A DNA stretch of 64,000 nt from Gordionus sp. m RMFG-2023 (taxonomy: Eukaryota; Nematomorpha; Gordioida; Chordodea; Parachordodidae), in assembly GCF_954871325.1 (NCBI RefSeq), contig NC_088775.1, forward strand, positions 57,637,561 through 57,701,560, written 5' to 3'. Of the stretch, positions 1 through 13,900 are shown one piece after another (within the stretch, counting starts at the first letter, position 1; every line of letters begins with the position of its first letter). A program made the translations under genes and the position numbers. Under the pieces are notes generated by a model, which saw only the letters and a program-made list of their open reading frames with translations, had not been told where the DNA came from and ran no database searches.

Positions 1-94
1 AGACATAGAGCTGAACGGCCCTCGAGGTCACCATTATCCTAGCACTGGCCAAGAAATCCCCGTCATCGAAGAAAAACTTGAAAATTTTTAGTTC

Positions 95-160
95 ATTACC
101 TGGATTGAACCTGGGACTTTCGGTTTTCAAGCATACATCATACACCACTGGGCCACCCCG
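95..160 (-). repeat. tRNA-derived (SINE-like) sequence
   Basis: On the minus strand the order is a box-A-like TGGCCCAGTGG (145-155) followed by a box-B-like GGTTCAATCC (102-111), spaced as in a tRNA. The acceptor stem and T stem do not pair, so this is not a working tRNA gene. It is better read as a tRNA pseudogene or the head of a SINE. Confidence 0.5.
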
Positions 161-930
161 GCGACGTCAAAATTCTATAAATAATATATAAAATTGAAAC
201 CTTATAAATTTGGTCATTTTGAAATTTATATGAGAATAATGACCCTTCTATCAAACTACTCATGGGTAGATGGTGATATTATACTTAAATTAATTTAAAA
301 AATGCAACTAAATCAAAAATCTACAAATTGGTTATTTAGATATTTTGCACAATAAAATAGAGAAATTGGAATGCTCTAATACTAACTATATAAAGCAGTT
401 AAAAGATTGTGGATCAATTTAAGTCATAGTGAGAAAATTAACTACATACTTATGGATATTAAACAAATATTTTGATCATTTAATAATTATAAATAAAATA
501 ACGACGCAGATATGGTAAAATATGTAATACCCCACAAAAAAAAGAATGTAAAATTATTTATTTTATTTTGGTTGAAACCGGTTTAACTTATTTTTATAAA
601 GGTTCTTTTTACTCCTTCAAAAAATAATAATATAACAGTTTAGCGGTTCATTACGGTTCACTCCGGGTCCTTGTTATATTGTCCCGGTATTTTTATTAAA
701 TTTTTTTTTCAAAAAAGCAACCATAAAATTTATAAGTTTTTTTAACATGAGCAAATATAATTTATATTTTGTTACTTGATTATTATTTAGAATCAACCAG
801 CCCCATTCATTGATCAACTATTATAAATAAAATAACTCATTTAAATATAATCCATTGCTCAAGCCTTAAAATTATCTCCATATTTATATATTTTTTAGTA
901 TAAAATAAAACATATAATTCTAGCACCGAG

Positions 931-1060
931 GGTAGTGATGCAAAATTACTCCATTTAAGCTGATTTTAAAAACAGCTAACTCAGTATTTTACCCGGAAAA
1001 ATATTATGCAGGCCTGAAAATTTTGCTCATAGATGGCACAAAGTTGGACATATATAAGCG
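931..1060. repeat. Decayed hAT MITE
   Basis: The left edge TAGTGATGCAAAATTACTCC and the interior (GATTTTAAAAACAGCTAACTC, then TATTTTACCCGG) match the better preserved MITE at 14228-14446. The right terminus is not recognisable. Confidence 0.4.
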
Positions 1061-1763
1061 AAATCTTGAAAATCTATAATAGAAATTATAAATTTTGTGT
1101 TATTTAATTAAAATGACCAATAATATTCCTAAAAATTTAATAATGAAAAAGTAGAAATTAACATGATTTTTATAACGGAGGGGCTGGGGGCGAAGCCCCC
1201 CAGACTCGTAGAGGCATGGATATAAACCTTTCCCAAAGGAAAAATTAGCTATCATGATAGACTGTTCGATGATGAAAATCCGCCACATATATCTTATAAT
1301 TCAACCAAGACCCGCTTACATAGCCCAACATACCATTTATGCCTCTTTTTTGCATTTATATATATTACTTTGACAATTCTTGGAACATATAAAGACAATA
1401 GCTATAAATACAATCAAATAATTCTATAGAAAAATCGACTTAACCTTGGTTAAATTATCGCAAAAATATTACTTTGAAATAAAGTATTTAATCGAAGATA
1501 AAAGTATACATGGATTATAATAAAATCAGTTTCTCACATTTTTCAAGTTTGGTTCTTTGAGACAAGTCGTAAGATGACAATTTCCCTTCACCTAGGCCAA
1601 AAACGTGTTAAGAACATCAAATAATTTGTTGTTTAGATTGTAATATTATTAATATATTTTGTTATTTTATATCATGTATTGGACCCATGTTAAGTATGCT
1701 CTTACAACATATGATTAGTAAATTAAGGTTGAACAATAAAGAGTATTTATGCTTAATATTTAG

Positions 1764-1903
1764 ATATCAAAAACAGTCCATTACTTCAGTTTCAGCTTTG
1801 GGATTACCCTGGACAAAGCATCAAAAATATGTTTGATTCTCAATCCGATGCCGAAAAATTATTCAAAAATTGTGATGCAATCATATTTGTCATGGATGCT
1901 CAA
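1764..1903 (+). CDS. RRAGC: RagC exon with G3 motif (switch II)
   Basis: This 140-base exon begins after acceptor TTTAG with the last two bases of a split codon, then 46 codons. It holds LWDYPGQ, the RagC-type G3 motif whose glutamine corresponds to human RagC Q120, and [11 protein letters not shown], the beta strand before the DDYMEAL-like region. The donor after CAA is GTTAAA, phase 0. The preceding codon completes as Asp if the upstream exon ends in G, matching the human D-I junction, which supports the chosen acceptor. Confidence 0.92.
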
Positions 1904-4900
1904 GTTAAATTTTCACACAATATATTATGATCATTGTATCTTTAGTTCTTTTTAGAACATTTTTTTTGCTTCAGAAAAAGGAGTGAATGCAAGAAAATGA
2001 TTGTATATTTGTGACATTTCTGACCTATTTAAATGTCTTGATTACATTATGAAAAATGTGTATCTTTACGTTTATTAATATTAATGGAAATTTTAATTAA
2101 ATTTTGTGGACAGGATGACAACTCTAACCCATTATCCCTATTTGTGGCCACAATGCTAAAATCCCGTCCCATTAATCCCCACCTAAAGTATCAACTGTTC
2201 ATACACAAAATTGATGGCTTAACTGATGAACAAAAAATAGGTAATAACCTTTTTTATTATAAAATATAGGGCATTTTATACATTTTTTAAAATCAATTTT
2301 CTATATCTTAGACTTTTTTGAAATGATTTAACACGAGGACGTACCTGAAGGATCTTTATATATTCAATAATTTTCTTAATAAGTTGCTATATTTTGCCAA
2401 CCATTCCAAAATAAAAAATAGCATAAAGTGAAACTGTTCATTAACTGTAATTATTTTAACTTTGTAAATTATTATTTACGTTTAGGGGACTAGTTTTTAT
2501 TTGAATCCATATCTAAACTAAAAATTTTAATTTAATCATAATGACTTACATTTAATTTAATTATCTAGAAACGCAGCGATCCATATACCATATTTTGAGG
2601 GAGGATATGGATGAACCCACTCTAAAAGATTTATACGTTAAGTGAGTAATAATAAATCATAATTATAATCAATAAAAAGAATAATAATTAGGAGATAGGA
2701 TGCTATATCCTTAAAATGGAGAAATCTCCATAGAAATTTATCAGACTTAAGCCTTAGCATTTGTTTAAAAATAATTTTATAGAAACTCATCCTGGAATCT
2801 GGGCAAATCAGCTGATTATACGTTTTTTTAATGTTACAACTTGTAAGATTATTTTCATATTTTATTATTTTAAAAAAGGTTTTACATGACGAGTATTTAC
2901 GATTATTCTATATACGAAGCCGTGAGCAAAGTAGTGCAGCAACTCATTCCTCAACTTCCCACTTTGGAAAATCTGCTTAATATCTTTATCACGGTTTTAA
3001 ACATTTAAAAAGCTTTTAATTCACACAGACCCGTCATTATGGTTTTGCATTTTAATTATTGATTTTATGAGTTAAAAAAGAATACGTTTTTTGAAGTGGG
3101 TAGTACAAGAATATATATACTAAGTTATTTAAGAAGAGTAAAGGGAAATAGTATAGCTATTTAAAGGTTAATAAAATCTATATAAAAGTATGTGGAAGTA
3201 ATAGTTAAAACTGAAATAAATTAGATGTTCAATTCTCACCATTACATGATGATGAAAAATAAGAAATTAAGCTTTTGGATTATGAAAATCAATCAAAACA
3301 TTATAGTAAGTTGTTTAAATTACAATTAATTTTAAAAAATATTTATGTTTTTAATTTTTTTTATTTATGAATAATTTTATCCGTCATTTTGATATATCAG
3401 TTCAAAAAAAAATTCATGATCAGATCGATCACATATTTCAAAAATCAATACGTCCAAATGAAAGTCCCTAATTTTGTAGAGGATGGGTGGGGGGGGATAA
3501 ATTAAATATGGTATTCAAACCTATAGGTTATTTTATACTTTTTAACCTAATTGAAAAGATATTTGAAAAATGTGCAGATGTACCTGGCTCGGATCTTCCC
3601 TATATGAATCCGGCCTTTTCTATTAAATTAGCCTGTTCCTTTTATAATTAACAGGGCCCGACTCGTACCTAAAAAATCAGAAATACTTTGGACTTAGTTC
3701 GGCCTAATTTTTATTCGATAAGGCCGGACTGGGCCGGGTCTATATTTTTAAAAAGAAATCGGGTTCGGGTGGGTCGGGTCAGGCTTTGGATTTTTTTTTA
3801 ATATATCTAAATTTATCAATTTTATCTTGAATTTTTAATGTAAAATAAAAATATTTGATTTTATTTGTAGAAACAGACGCCATTTCTATATTTCCGGTAA
3901 ATTTTTATTTCGGATTCAGGCCGGGCCAGCAAAACTTTTTAATGATATTGGCAAAATTTTTTAAAAAAAATTTCGGGCCGGGCTTGAAATTTTAGGCCCG
4001 AAATTACAACACAAAAAAGTATTTTTTGATTTAGAATAAACATTTAATTAATCATGATAAATGTAATCTAATGTTTTATTATCTATATATATAATCACCG
4101 TAATCAAGAAATGAACGTTATAATCTCAATGTTAATTTTTCTTTTTCCTTTCATCTTAATGTTAATTTTTATTTTTTCTATCAAATTTTCTATCCTCTTA
4201 ATGTTAAATAAATCGATGGAGACTATATATCTCTAATGTTAAATTTTAAGAAAATTTTTTGTACATTACGGGATTCGAACCTATGACTTAACGATTTAAA
4301 GGCAAACGTTCTTCCACTCAGCCACCTTCCATATTAGATTTTGTAATATAATCTTTCTTATATATGTTATTAATTTGCTATTAACATATTTTTCAATTAA
4401 TTTATATAATTTAGATCTTATTGTGTTATTTTAAAAAGAATACTAACCTCACCTCAAATTATGGTAAGAATGAATATTATTAAATTTAAAATAGCAAATT
4501 AAATTATATTTAGTCAATTGAAAAATAAAAATTTATCTCATATTAATTTTAGCGTAGGTATTTATATTCAATCAAAGTAAAATTTATTAATTTTTATAAA
4601 ATTATTTTTGTATTACAATTTAGATTTAACAAAAAATTTAAATTATATGCCACCCCAAAATATTGTAGAAATTTTTTTATTTTATCTCAACCACAATGGG
4701 AGCTCTGCAAATAGTATAAAATACCTATTTATCAATATCTTCCCATGCCAGAAAATTAATCTCCCTCACTAATCCTAAGTACTTATTATAATTTAGATTT
4801 AACAAATAAATTTAAATTATATTTATCCAATTAAAAAATAAACATATATCTTATATTACCACCCCAAAATATGCCAGTATAAAAATTTTATCTCAACAAC

Positions 4901-7900
4901 AATATTTGAACTCTGGAAATGACATACAATTTTAATTTATCAATAATATCTACCCTACATTTTTAATTACAATTTCATATATTTTAGGCTAAATTTAATA
5001 AAATGAATAAATAATCACTAAAATTTGTCATTTAAAAAAAATGTATTTAAAAAAAATTTCATAGAATAGTTCAAGATTTTATTATTCCCGTCATTCTTGA
5101 CGGTTTATCAACTAGTAATTTATATACATACAAAATTAATTAATGTTAGTATTAGTAAATATAAATGTGTTCCAAATTCACAATAATTCTATATAAACAA
5201 TAATAGAATGCAGCATATTTACATATATTTTCTGCTTCTCCTCAATGATGGCAAATTAAAAAGATCATACTAATAGTTTTTCATGATTATTCATTAGTGA
5301 AAACTATGGTCAGATGCAGACGCGTACGCAGGAATTTGATCTGGGGGAGGGGGTAATAAAAAATTTTAAGAAATCTTAATGTTATTTAAAAATATCAAGC
5401 ATACAAATTTATTAGGACTAATATCTATTTCTAATACACAATTTTAAATTAATGTGAATTATAAAAAATTATATATATAAACCGGCACATAAAAAACTAT
5501 AAAATAAATGTGAATTAAAAAATATTAAACGGATATAACTGGTAACATATGCAAAACTATAAAATAAATGTGAATTATAAAATATAAAGTGCATATAACC
5601 ACCATATGAATCACTTAAATGACCCAAAATAAAATTTGAATTTTTTAAGCCTTTAAAATTTATATATAAAGAATAAAAAATTTAAATGTTGGAAATATAA
5701 ATTAATGCACAAAAAGTTTATTAGGAATAATTGTATTTTGTATGTTATATATTTACAATGTAAAATCCAATCTCTGTTGGGATTGATCTAATTTTTCAAT
5801 TATCTTATACTTGCTTGGAGTTAAATACCTATGAATATTCATATCCTAACCATTCAACCTACTTTCAGAAGTTGTACTTAGGTATGTTTTTCAGAGACCT
5901 GCAGGCCCGGCCCCCGTTTTTTAAATATACCCGGGCCGGGCCCGAAATTTTTAAAAAAAACACCCGGGCTGGGTCTAAAAATTTGTAAAAAAAAATATAC
6001 GGGCCGGGCTGTATATTTTAAAATCAATATTTGAAATCGCCATTATTAGCTATAAAAATCAAAAATAAATATAATTTATTTTAAATCCGGGTCGAGCCTG
6101 AAAATATTTATAAAAAAAATCCCGGGTCGGGCTGAAAAATTTTTAAAAAAATCCGGGCCGGTCTGTATATTTTATAACCAAATATTTCAAATCGCCATTA
6201 TTAGCTATAAAAATCAAAAATAAGTATAATTTATTTTAAAAAAATCCGGGCTGTGCCCTGCAAATGGTACTTCTGCAGGGCTCTGTTATTCTTCTAAAAA
6301 AAAGAATGTTCTCTCATTAGTTTACTAATGGGAAGAGTTGCTAATATATATATAACCATTTTAATACATTAGGAATATAATCTAAAATGTGCTTGAAATA
6401 ATGCAAAGCATCCATAGCATTTTTCGGGACTATATCATAGTTAAGCTTTTAAACATAGTTATTCAACTAATAAGGCATCATAAGATACTTTAACATCTTC
6501 ATGATTAAAATCTAACAAATATTTTTTTTTCTATAACCATCTTTAAAAGGTTAGGAAGGCTTTTGTGGAAGTAATATCTGCAGATTGGCAAGTGCTGCAC
6601 GATGAATTAAAAACCTTGGGTTAGAAATGTATCGAGAGGGGGCATTTGTTTTATAATACTCTTCTACTGATCCTATATTAATGTTTTGACGATGAGTTTG
6701 CCTTGCTGCAAATCTAGGAAGACAAATATTAAACACGTATAGCTCTGCCTTTGACTCAACAATAAAATATGGAATTTTTCATCAACATTAGCCCTAATTT
6801 CCTTGAGTTCTAATAAAATGCTCTTCGCATTCTCATATTCTTAATCAAGTCAATGTCATGTTTTTGAAAAGTATTACATAAAATAGTTGTATAATTAAAT
6901 AATACATTCTAATGAGAAAAATTTTTTGGAATAAGTAGTGTTGTTAAACGACTCAGCCGAGTCGGCTAACTACGACTCAAGTCGAGTTTTGAGTCGATTA
7001 GTCGACTCATTTTTACGACTCGAGTTATGAATTTGAGTCGTGAACTCAAGTCGTGACTCGAGTTTTGAACTTAAGTCGTGAACTCAATAAATAGTTAATT
7101 AAATTTTATGAAACTCAATTTCTTATATAAATGTTATTTATTGGTTAATTGTGTAAAACCCAGATCCATTAGCAATGAGCACAAACCCCAAGCACAACCA
7201 ATATATTTTAAGTTGTTTTTTCTATACCTTATTAAGGTATATAAATATATGATTATTAGAGGCATCAATCAATAGCTAATTAGAACTATTGAATAATTAG
7301 CAAACCAAGAGCTACCACTCTATGGCAATTACTACGTAGGTTAGGATTAATTTTATCAGCACCAAATATTGATATGATGGATGGGTATATCGAATAAGTC
7401 TAGTTCTACCTTAATATGGTGTATATAAGTTTGACTTGGGAGCGGGGGTAAAAAATAAATATGGTTACCCGTATAAAATTTTTGACCATCGCATTTCTCT
7501 AATGGGCATGTTTAGATCTTAACATTTTATTTTTAACTTTTGTACAATATTAAGAGAAAAATATCTGCTAGATTGCTAAATTAGGGTTTAATTCGAGTTC
7601 AGGAATTTTAAACTATATTTAACGGAAATTTTGATAACATGAACTTAATTGAAATTCCTAAAATTATTATCCTTTGTTTGCAAATAAAGAATTCCTCGTA
7701 ACATTACCCAAAAACCGTTTGAAAAAAATGTTATGTATGGAAATTATCTTATTTATTATTGCCTGAGCTCTTTCCTGATTTCAATATGGGAAATTATAAT
7801 CTTCAATAATAGTGTTAGACATAATCGATTAGCTAATTAAGAGGCTAATTTTGAGGATTAAGATATTTAATAATATATATTTTTTTAAAAAAAATCTTAT

Positions 7901-10900
7901 TTATAAACCCCAAACTATTTTCCTCCTGAAATAGTGTCCTGACTTTGTTTAAGAATTTTAATAATTTATTGATTTCTTCAAAACAAAGTACAGGAGTTAG
8001 TTCGAACCAGGGCTTATCTATATATTAAAAAAAAACTTAATATTGTCGTGTTCAGAACTCCACTTAATTTTTTCACTTGATTTATTTAAATCTTTATAAA
8101 TCATGTTCAAGAGTTAAAATTTCACAATTATAATACAAAAATTAAAAATATAATAAATAAATATAATATATCTTCTGTTCATCTTTCATTTGCCCAAATC
8201 TTTTTCTTCCGAAAAGCTATAAAATATAAGATAAAGATAGAATTAAAAAATCTTTATTAAATTTTACTAATTTTTTTTATTGAAGAAGTAGATGATGTAT
8301 TGGCTATTGAGGAGGTAAAAGAGCTTTGACTTAAATTATGGTCTTGATCCATAAGATCCGCCTACAATTTATGATTATGTTTTTAGCAATAAATATCATA
8401 ATTACTTCGGAATCTAACGTGTCATCTACCATTTCGATGTTATTCATATAAGGAGGGGTGTTAAAAACTTTTATTAAAAAAAAGGATTTATAATTTAAAA
8501 TTTTTTCATTAAAAAATATGGATTTAAAATTTTAATATATATTTTTTCAATTTCATTCAAAATAAAAAAAAAATAATTTTATACTAAATCTCTGAAATAA
8601 TAAATTCTTATTCTTATAATTTGTTAACGCCTAGCTGGCACCCAATTAAAGGAGTGGGGGAATAATTTTATTTTTATGGATATAAAATTCATTGTTTTTT
8701 TAAAAAATTTTTTATACTTACCAAGGCGGTGGGGGGGGGGGGTATTTTTATTTTACTTTTTCCAACTTAAGGAAAAAAAGAAAAGATATTAATTTTTAGA
8801 ATATACTCATGGAAAAAAAAGATATTAATTTTTAGAATGTAGGGGAGACCATATTTTTATTTAGATTTTTATATTGTAATTGGTGTTGTTAATTAGTCGA
8901 GTTCTTTCGACTACGACTAATAGTCGTAGTCATGGAAATCGACTAAAAATTTTGGCTACTAAATTAGTCTATTAGTCGACTAATATAGTCAACTAAAACG
9001 ACTAATATAGTCGACTAAAACACTAATATAGTCGACTAAAACGACTAATATAGTTGACTAAAACAACTAATCTAGTCGACTAAAACAACTAATCTAGTCG
9101 ACTAAAACGACTAATTTAGTCTACTAAGTTGATCTATTTAGTCAGCATATAGGTTAAAAATATAATATAAAGTTAAAATTTATGTAAAGATTTACCATAG
9201 AAAAGTGACAATTGTCATAATCGTTATTTAACTTTTTTAAATTATTTTAAAGTAAATAGGTAAAAATATATTGTAAAGATGTTAAAATAAAATTTCAGTG
9301 AAGATGTACCATAGAAAACAATTCTCCTAATCGTTATTTTTTTACTTTTTTGAATTTTTTTAAAGTAAATAGGTAAAAATATATATTGTAAAGATGTTAA
9401 AATAAAATTTCAGGGAAGATTCTTCTCCGTTTTATGGCGATTTCCAAGTTTACCCGGGTAGGCCAGTTTTCCCTCTGATTTTTCTTTTCCATTTTTGACG
9501 TTCCTGAGCATCAATACTTGTAAGATTCATGCTTCTCATATCTGCCGCTATCACATTTGTCCACACGTCATCTTGGGTCCTCCTCTAGGTCTTGATCCTC
9601 CTACTTCCATCATTGTGCATCTCTTTACCCAGTCATCTCTTGTCATACGTTCCACATGCCCAAACCATCTTAGTCGCAATACCATCCAATCATTTCTATA
9701 CCTAATCTTGCTCGCAATTCCTTGCTAGTTTTTCTCTCTCTCAGAGATACCCCACACATCCATCTAACCAACTTCATCTCTGTTCTTTCTAATTTGGCTT
9801 CGTGAGTCGCTTTCATTGCCTATGTTTCACCCCCATAAACTAAACAACTCCTCACACAGCTTACGTAAACTTTCCCCTTTAACTTCAGAGAAACTTTTTT
9901 ATTTGTAAGAATAGACGACATCTCTCTGAACTTCTTCCAAGCTTGTCTGATCCTTGCAACAACGGCAGAATCTACACCACCATCTGGGTTTAGCATATCA
10001 CCTAAATAACAAAACTTATCCACTTTTTCTAGGGTTAACCCATTTCCAATATCCAGACCACCATTTTTAGGTTATCATTATTATGTATCCCTTTCATGCA
10101 TGTTCTACAAATAAAGGTCATTCTTTCTAACATCAAACTGCCCTTTATCCCGCTACATCTTTTATGTACCCATTTCTGGCATCTGGTGCATTGGATAGAA
10201 TTTCTAGCAACTCCTTTCCCACATACACCACAAGGCCACTTACCGGATTCCTCCATCTTTAGATTTTCCCCACCAATTATCACCTTTGTTTTTGATGCAT
10301 TCATTTTCAGGCCCTTCGCTTCCATAGTCATCTTCCATTTACTAACTTTATCCCTCAATTCTCCCTCACTGTTTGCCATTAATACAAGGTCATCCGCATA
10401 TAATATCTCCCAGGGAAGTCCTTCATGCATTTCTCTAGCCACCACATCCATTACTAAGATAAATAATAATGGACTCAACACGGATTCTTGATGAAGTCCT
10501 ACCTTCACCTCAAAGCTATCACTATCACCATAATCCGTCCGTACTGCTGTTTGTGCTCCAACATACATTGCCATCACTGAGGTAACCAACCATTCCTCCA
10601 CACCTGATTTTCTCAAGGCCCATCTAGTAATCTCACGCGGCACCCTATCAAATGCTTTCTCCAAATCAACAAACGCATAATAGAGTTTCTTTTCCTTCGC
10701 AAGATACTTCTCCTGAATTTGTCTCACCACAAAAATTGCATCTGTCGTACCTTTCCCCGATGTAAAACCAAACTGTATTTCATCAATTTTAATTTGTTCC
10801 CTTAACCGCTTCTCTAACACTCTCTCAAATACTTTCATTTGTTCCAAGAGTTTAATAGCTCTGTAAGACCCGCATTCTAAAGGATCACCTTTCCCCTTGT

Positions 10901-13900
10901 ATACTGGGATAATTATACTTCTTCGCCAGTCCTCGGGAATAGTACCTTCTGTGACAATTTGATTGGCTAATATCATTAACCATTCAATCCCTAAATCATC
11001 AGAACCTTTAAACATCTCTGATACCACCATCGTTAAACCCGATGCCTTCCCTTTCTTCATCTTTTTAACTGATCTCTTTATCTCGTCCTTGCTAAATTTA
11101 CACCCTGGACCTTCTACCTTTGCACAACTAATATTATTATCCCATTCATTTTCTTCATTCAAAAGTCCTTTCATGTAAATCTTCCGGGTGTTCTTAATAC
11201 CACTACCATCAATCGCCATTTTTCCTTCCATATTTTTCAAACATTTTACACCTATCACATCCCGCCTCTTTTTTGACATCTGTTTTGCCATTCGAACCAT
11301 ATTTCCAATTCCATCAGCGTATTCCATTTCTTTAGCAAACTCGTGTCTTTTTTCTTCTTGAGCCTTCGCTATTAATTTCTTAGCATTTCTTTTAGCCATC
11401 TTGTAAATATCATTATCACTATTTTCTTTGCTATTATACCATACTTTGAAACACCTCCGTTTCTCATCCACGGCTTTCGCTACCTCCGGGTTCCACCACC
11501 AAGTCTCCTTGCCTAGGCGGCCCTTTTGTCCATCCACATACCTCCTCAGTTGTCATTACCCAAGCTTTCTTCATGGCTTCCCACTTGTCATTCATCCCAG
11601 ATGCTTATGCCACCTCCGCCTCCCTAATCGCCAATGCCATATTGAATTGGCGTCAGCACTCTTCTCCTTCAATTTCCAAAACTTCAGCCTTGGGACAAAC
11701 TTTCTTTTAGTGACCCTGGCACCTTTAAGAGTGAGATCTCCTACAACTAGTCGATGCTGATTTATACATTCCTCTCCCGGTATCACTTTCACATTTTTTA
11801 CTATACATCGATCACATCTCCTTAATAACAAGTAATCCACTGCACTTTTGGTATTACCCGACTTATAAGTCACCAGCTTCTCTGATTCTTTCTTAAACAT
11901 TGTATTACAGACAATCATATCCATAGCATCACTAAAATCTAAAATCCTCTCTCCTTCCAAATTTCTCATGCCGTAACTGAACCCTCCATGTACTCCTTCA
12001 TAACCCTCACTACTCGCTCCTACATGTCCATTCAGATCACCAGCCAGGATAATCTCCTCTTCATTTGCCAGTCTCGATGTCACCCCCAATAGACTGTCCC
12101 AAAATATATCTTTCTCTTCTTCACTTCTTCTAACCTGAGGAACATATGCCGAGATAATATTATATAGCTTTCTACCAAAAATAATCTTGATAACCATTAT
12201 CTGGTTGTCTAGCCTTCTCACTTTGACTACTTTGTCTACCAATTTCTCCGCAACCAATACCCCAACTCCAGCCTTACCATCATTACCTCCTTGCCAAAAG
12301 AATTTATACTTTTCGCTAGTCTTGCCAATCATTCTGGTCCTATTTCCTTTCCATCTAGTTTCCTGTATGCAGCACACATCTATATGCCTTCTGTGCAATA
12401 AATATATATTGTAAAGATGTTAAAATAAAATTTCAGCGAAGATATACCATAGAAAAGTGACAATTGTCATAATCGTTATTTTTTAACCTTTTTGAATTTT
12501 TTTAAAGTAAATAGGTAAAAATATATATTGTAAAGATGTTAAAATAAAATTTCAGTGAAGATGTACCATAGAAAAGTGACAATTGTCATAATCGTTATTT
12601 TTTAACCTTTTTGAATTTTTTAAAATAAATAGGTAAAAATATATATTGTAAAGATGTTAAAATAAAATTTCAGTGAAGATGTTCCATAGATAAGTGACAA
12701 TTGTCATAATCGTTATTTTTTAACTTTTTTAATTTTTTTTATAGTAAATAGGTAAAAATATATATTGTAAAGATGTTAAAATAAAATTTCAGTGAAGATG
12801 TACCATAGAAAAGTGACAATTGTCATAATCATTATTTTTTTAAACTTTTTTTAAAGTAAATAGGTAATATTGTAGTGTTAAAATAAAATTTCTGTGAAGA
12901 TGTACCATTGAAGAGTGACAATTGTCATAATCGTTATTTTTTAACCTTTTTGAATTTTTTTAAAACAAATAGGTAAAAATATGGATTGTAAAGATGTTAA
13001 AATAAAATTTTATGAAGATGTACTATAGATAAGTGACAATTGTCATATTCGTTATTTAGTTTTTAAAATTTTTTTGATGTAAATGGGCTATAATTAGTAT
13101 TACTAACATGTTTAAATAAAACTTCAGTGAATTTACCCTAGATCAGTGACAACTGTCATAATCGCTATTTTTGAGGTTTATTCAATTTTTTTTACGCAAA
13201 GGGGTATAAATATAGGTTTTAAACATGTTAAATTAAAATCTCAGTGAAGATGTACTATAGATAAGTGACAATTGTCATAATCGTTATTTTTAAAGTTTTT
13301 AAATTTTTTTTGATGTAAATGGGCTAAAATTAGTATTACTCATGTTTAAATAGAACTACAGGGAATATGTACCCTAGATAAGTGACAATTATCATAATCG
13401 CTATTTTTGAGGTTTATTTAATTTTTTTTACGCAAATGGGTTTAAATATAGAATCTAAACATGTTAAATTAAAATCTAGTAAAGGTGTACTATAGATATG
13501 TGACAATTGTCACAATCGTTATTTCTAAAGTTTTTTGACGCAAATGGGTGTAAAATTAGTGTTTAAATATAAATTATTATTGTTTTTAAGCTAAAGATAA
13601 TTTTATTGATAAATAATCATTCATTAACTCAATATTTTTCTCGATGTAAATATTAATTAATTTTTTATTAAACATTTTTAAAGTTGTTTTTTATTCATGT
13701 TTATGAATAATTAAATGTGGTTTTTGTAAATAATAATTTTTTTGTCAGATAGCTGCAGAGGTGTCATTTGCATGGTACGATTTTTTAAAATAGAAAAATT
13801 TCGTCCTGGCTCCGATTTTCAAAAAAAAATATTAGGCCTGTCCAGGATTACATATTATAACTATATATTCAGGGTTGGCTCGTCCATCTTTCAATCGTTT

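Larger units (their letters stand above)
1..1763. other. RagC upstream intron (3' part)
   Basis: AT-rich intronic DNA with no coding exon that I can support. It holds a tRNA-like repeat near the left edge, a MITE relic at about 931-1060 and a GC-rich hairpin (GGGGGC-GAA-GCCCCC) near 1183-1198. The P-loop exon of RagC must lie further left. Confidence 0.6.
9421..12397 (-). mobile_element. RTE-like non-LTR retrotransposon (LINE), about 3 kb
   Basis: A minus-strand LINE inserted in the satellite arm of T3. It encodes an APE-type endonuclease, a reverse transcriptase and a C-terminal zinc-knuckle segment, about 0.8, 1.0 and 0.5 kb. The satellite text AATATATATTGTAAAGATGT to TTTCAG occurs on both sides of the insert. 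This fits a target duplication of about 44 bases, although the tandem nature of the target could mimic one. Only a few frame breaks are needed to explain the split ORFs, so it is one of the younger insertions. It is far more GC-rich than its surroundings. Confidence 0.8.

Noticed and set aside
1100-1288. 62-codon minus-strand ORF
   Set aside because: Low-complexity translation without family similarity, partly over a GC-rich hairpin. Chance ORF.
4261-4332. Functional tRNA gene (Ser/Leu-like)
   Set aside because: Internal boxes are good but the acceptor stem does not pair and no clear anticodon arm forms.
8895-9150. Regularly spaced short direct repeats resembling a CRISPR array
   Set aside because: No unique spacers, a eukaryotic context, and a mirrored copy at the other end of T3 show that it is a transposon subterminal array.
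10096-12414. Several + strand ORFs of 70-131 codons opposite the LINE
   Set aside because: They are antisense to the endonuclease and reverse transcriptase frames and carry no domain of their own.
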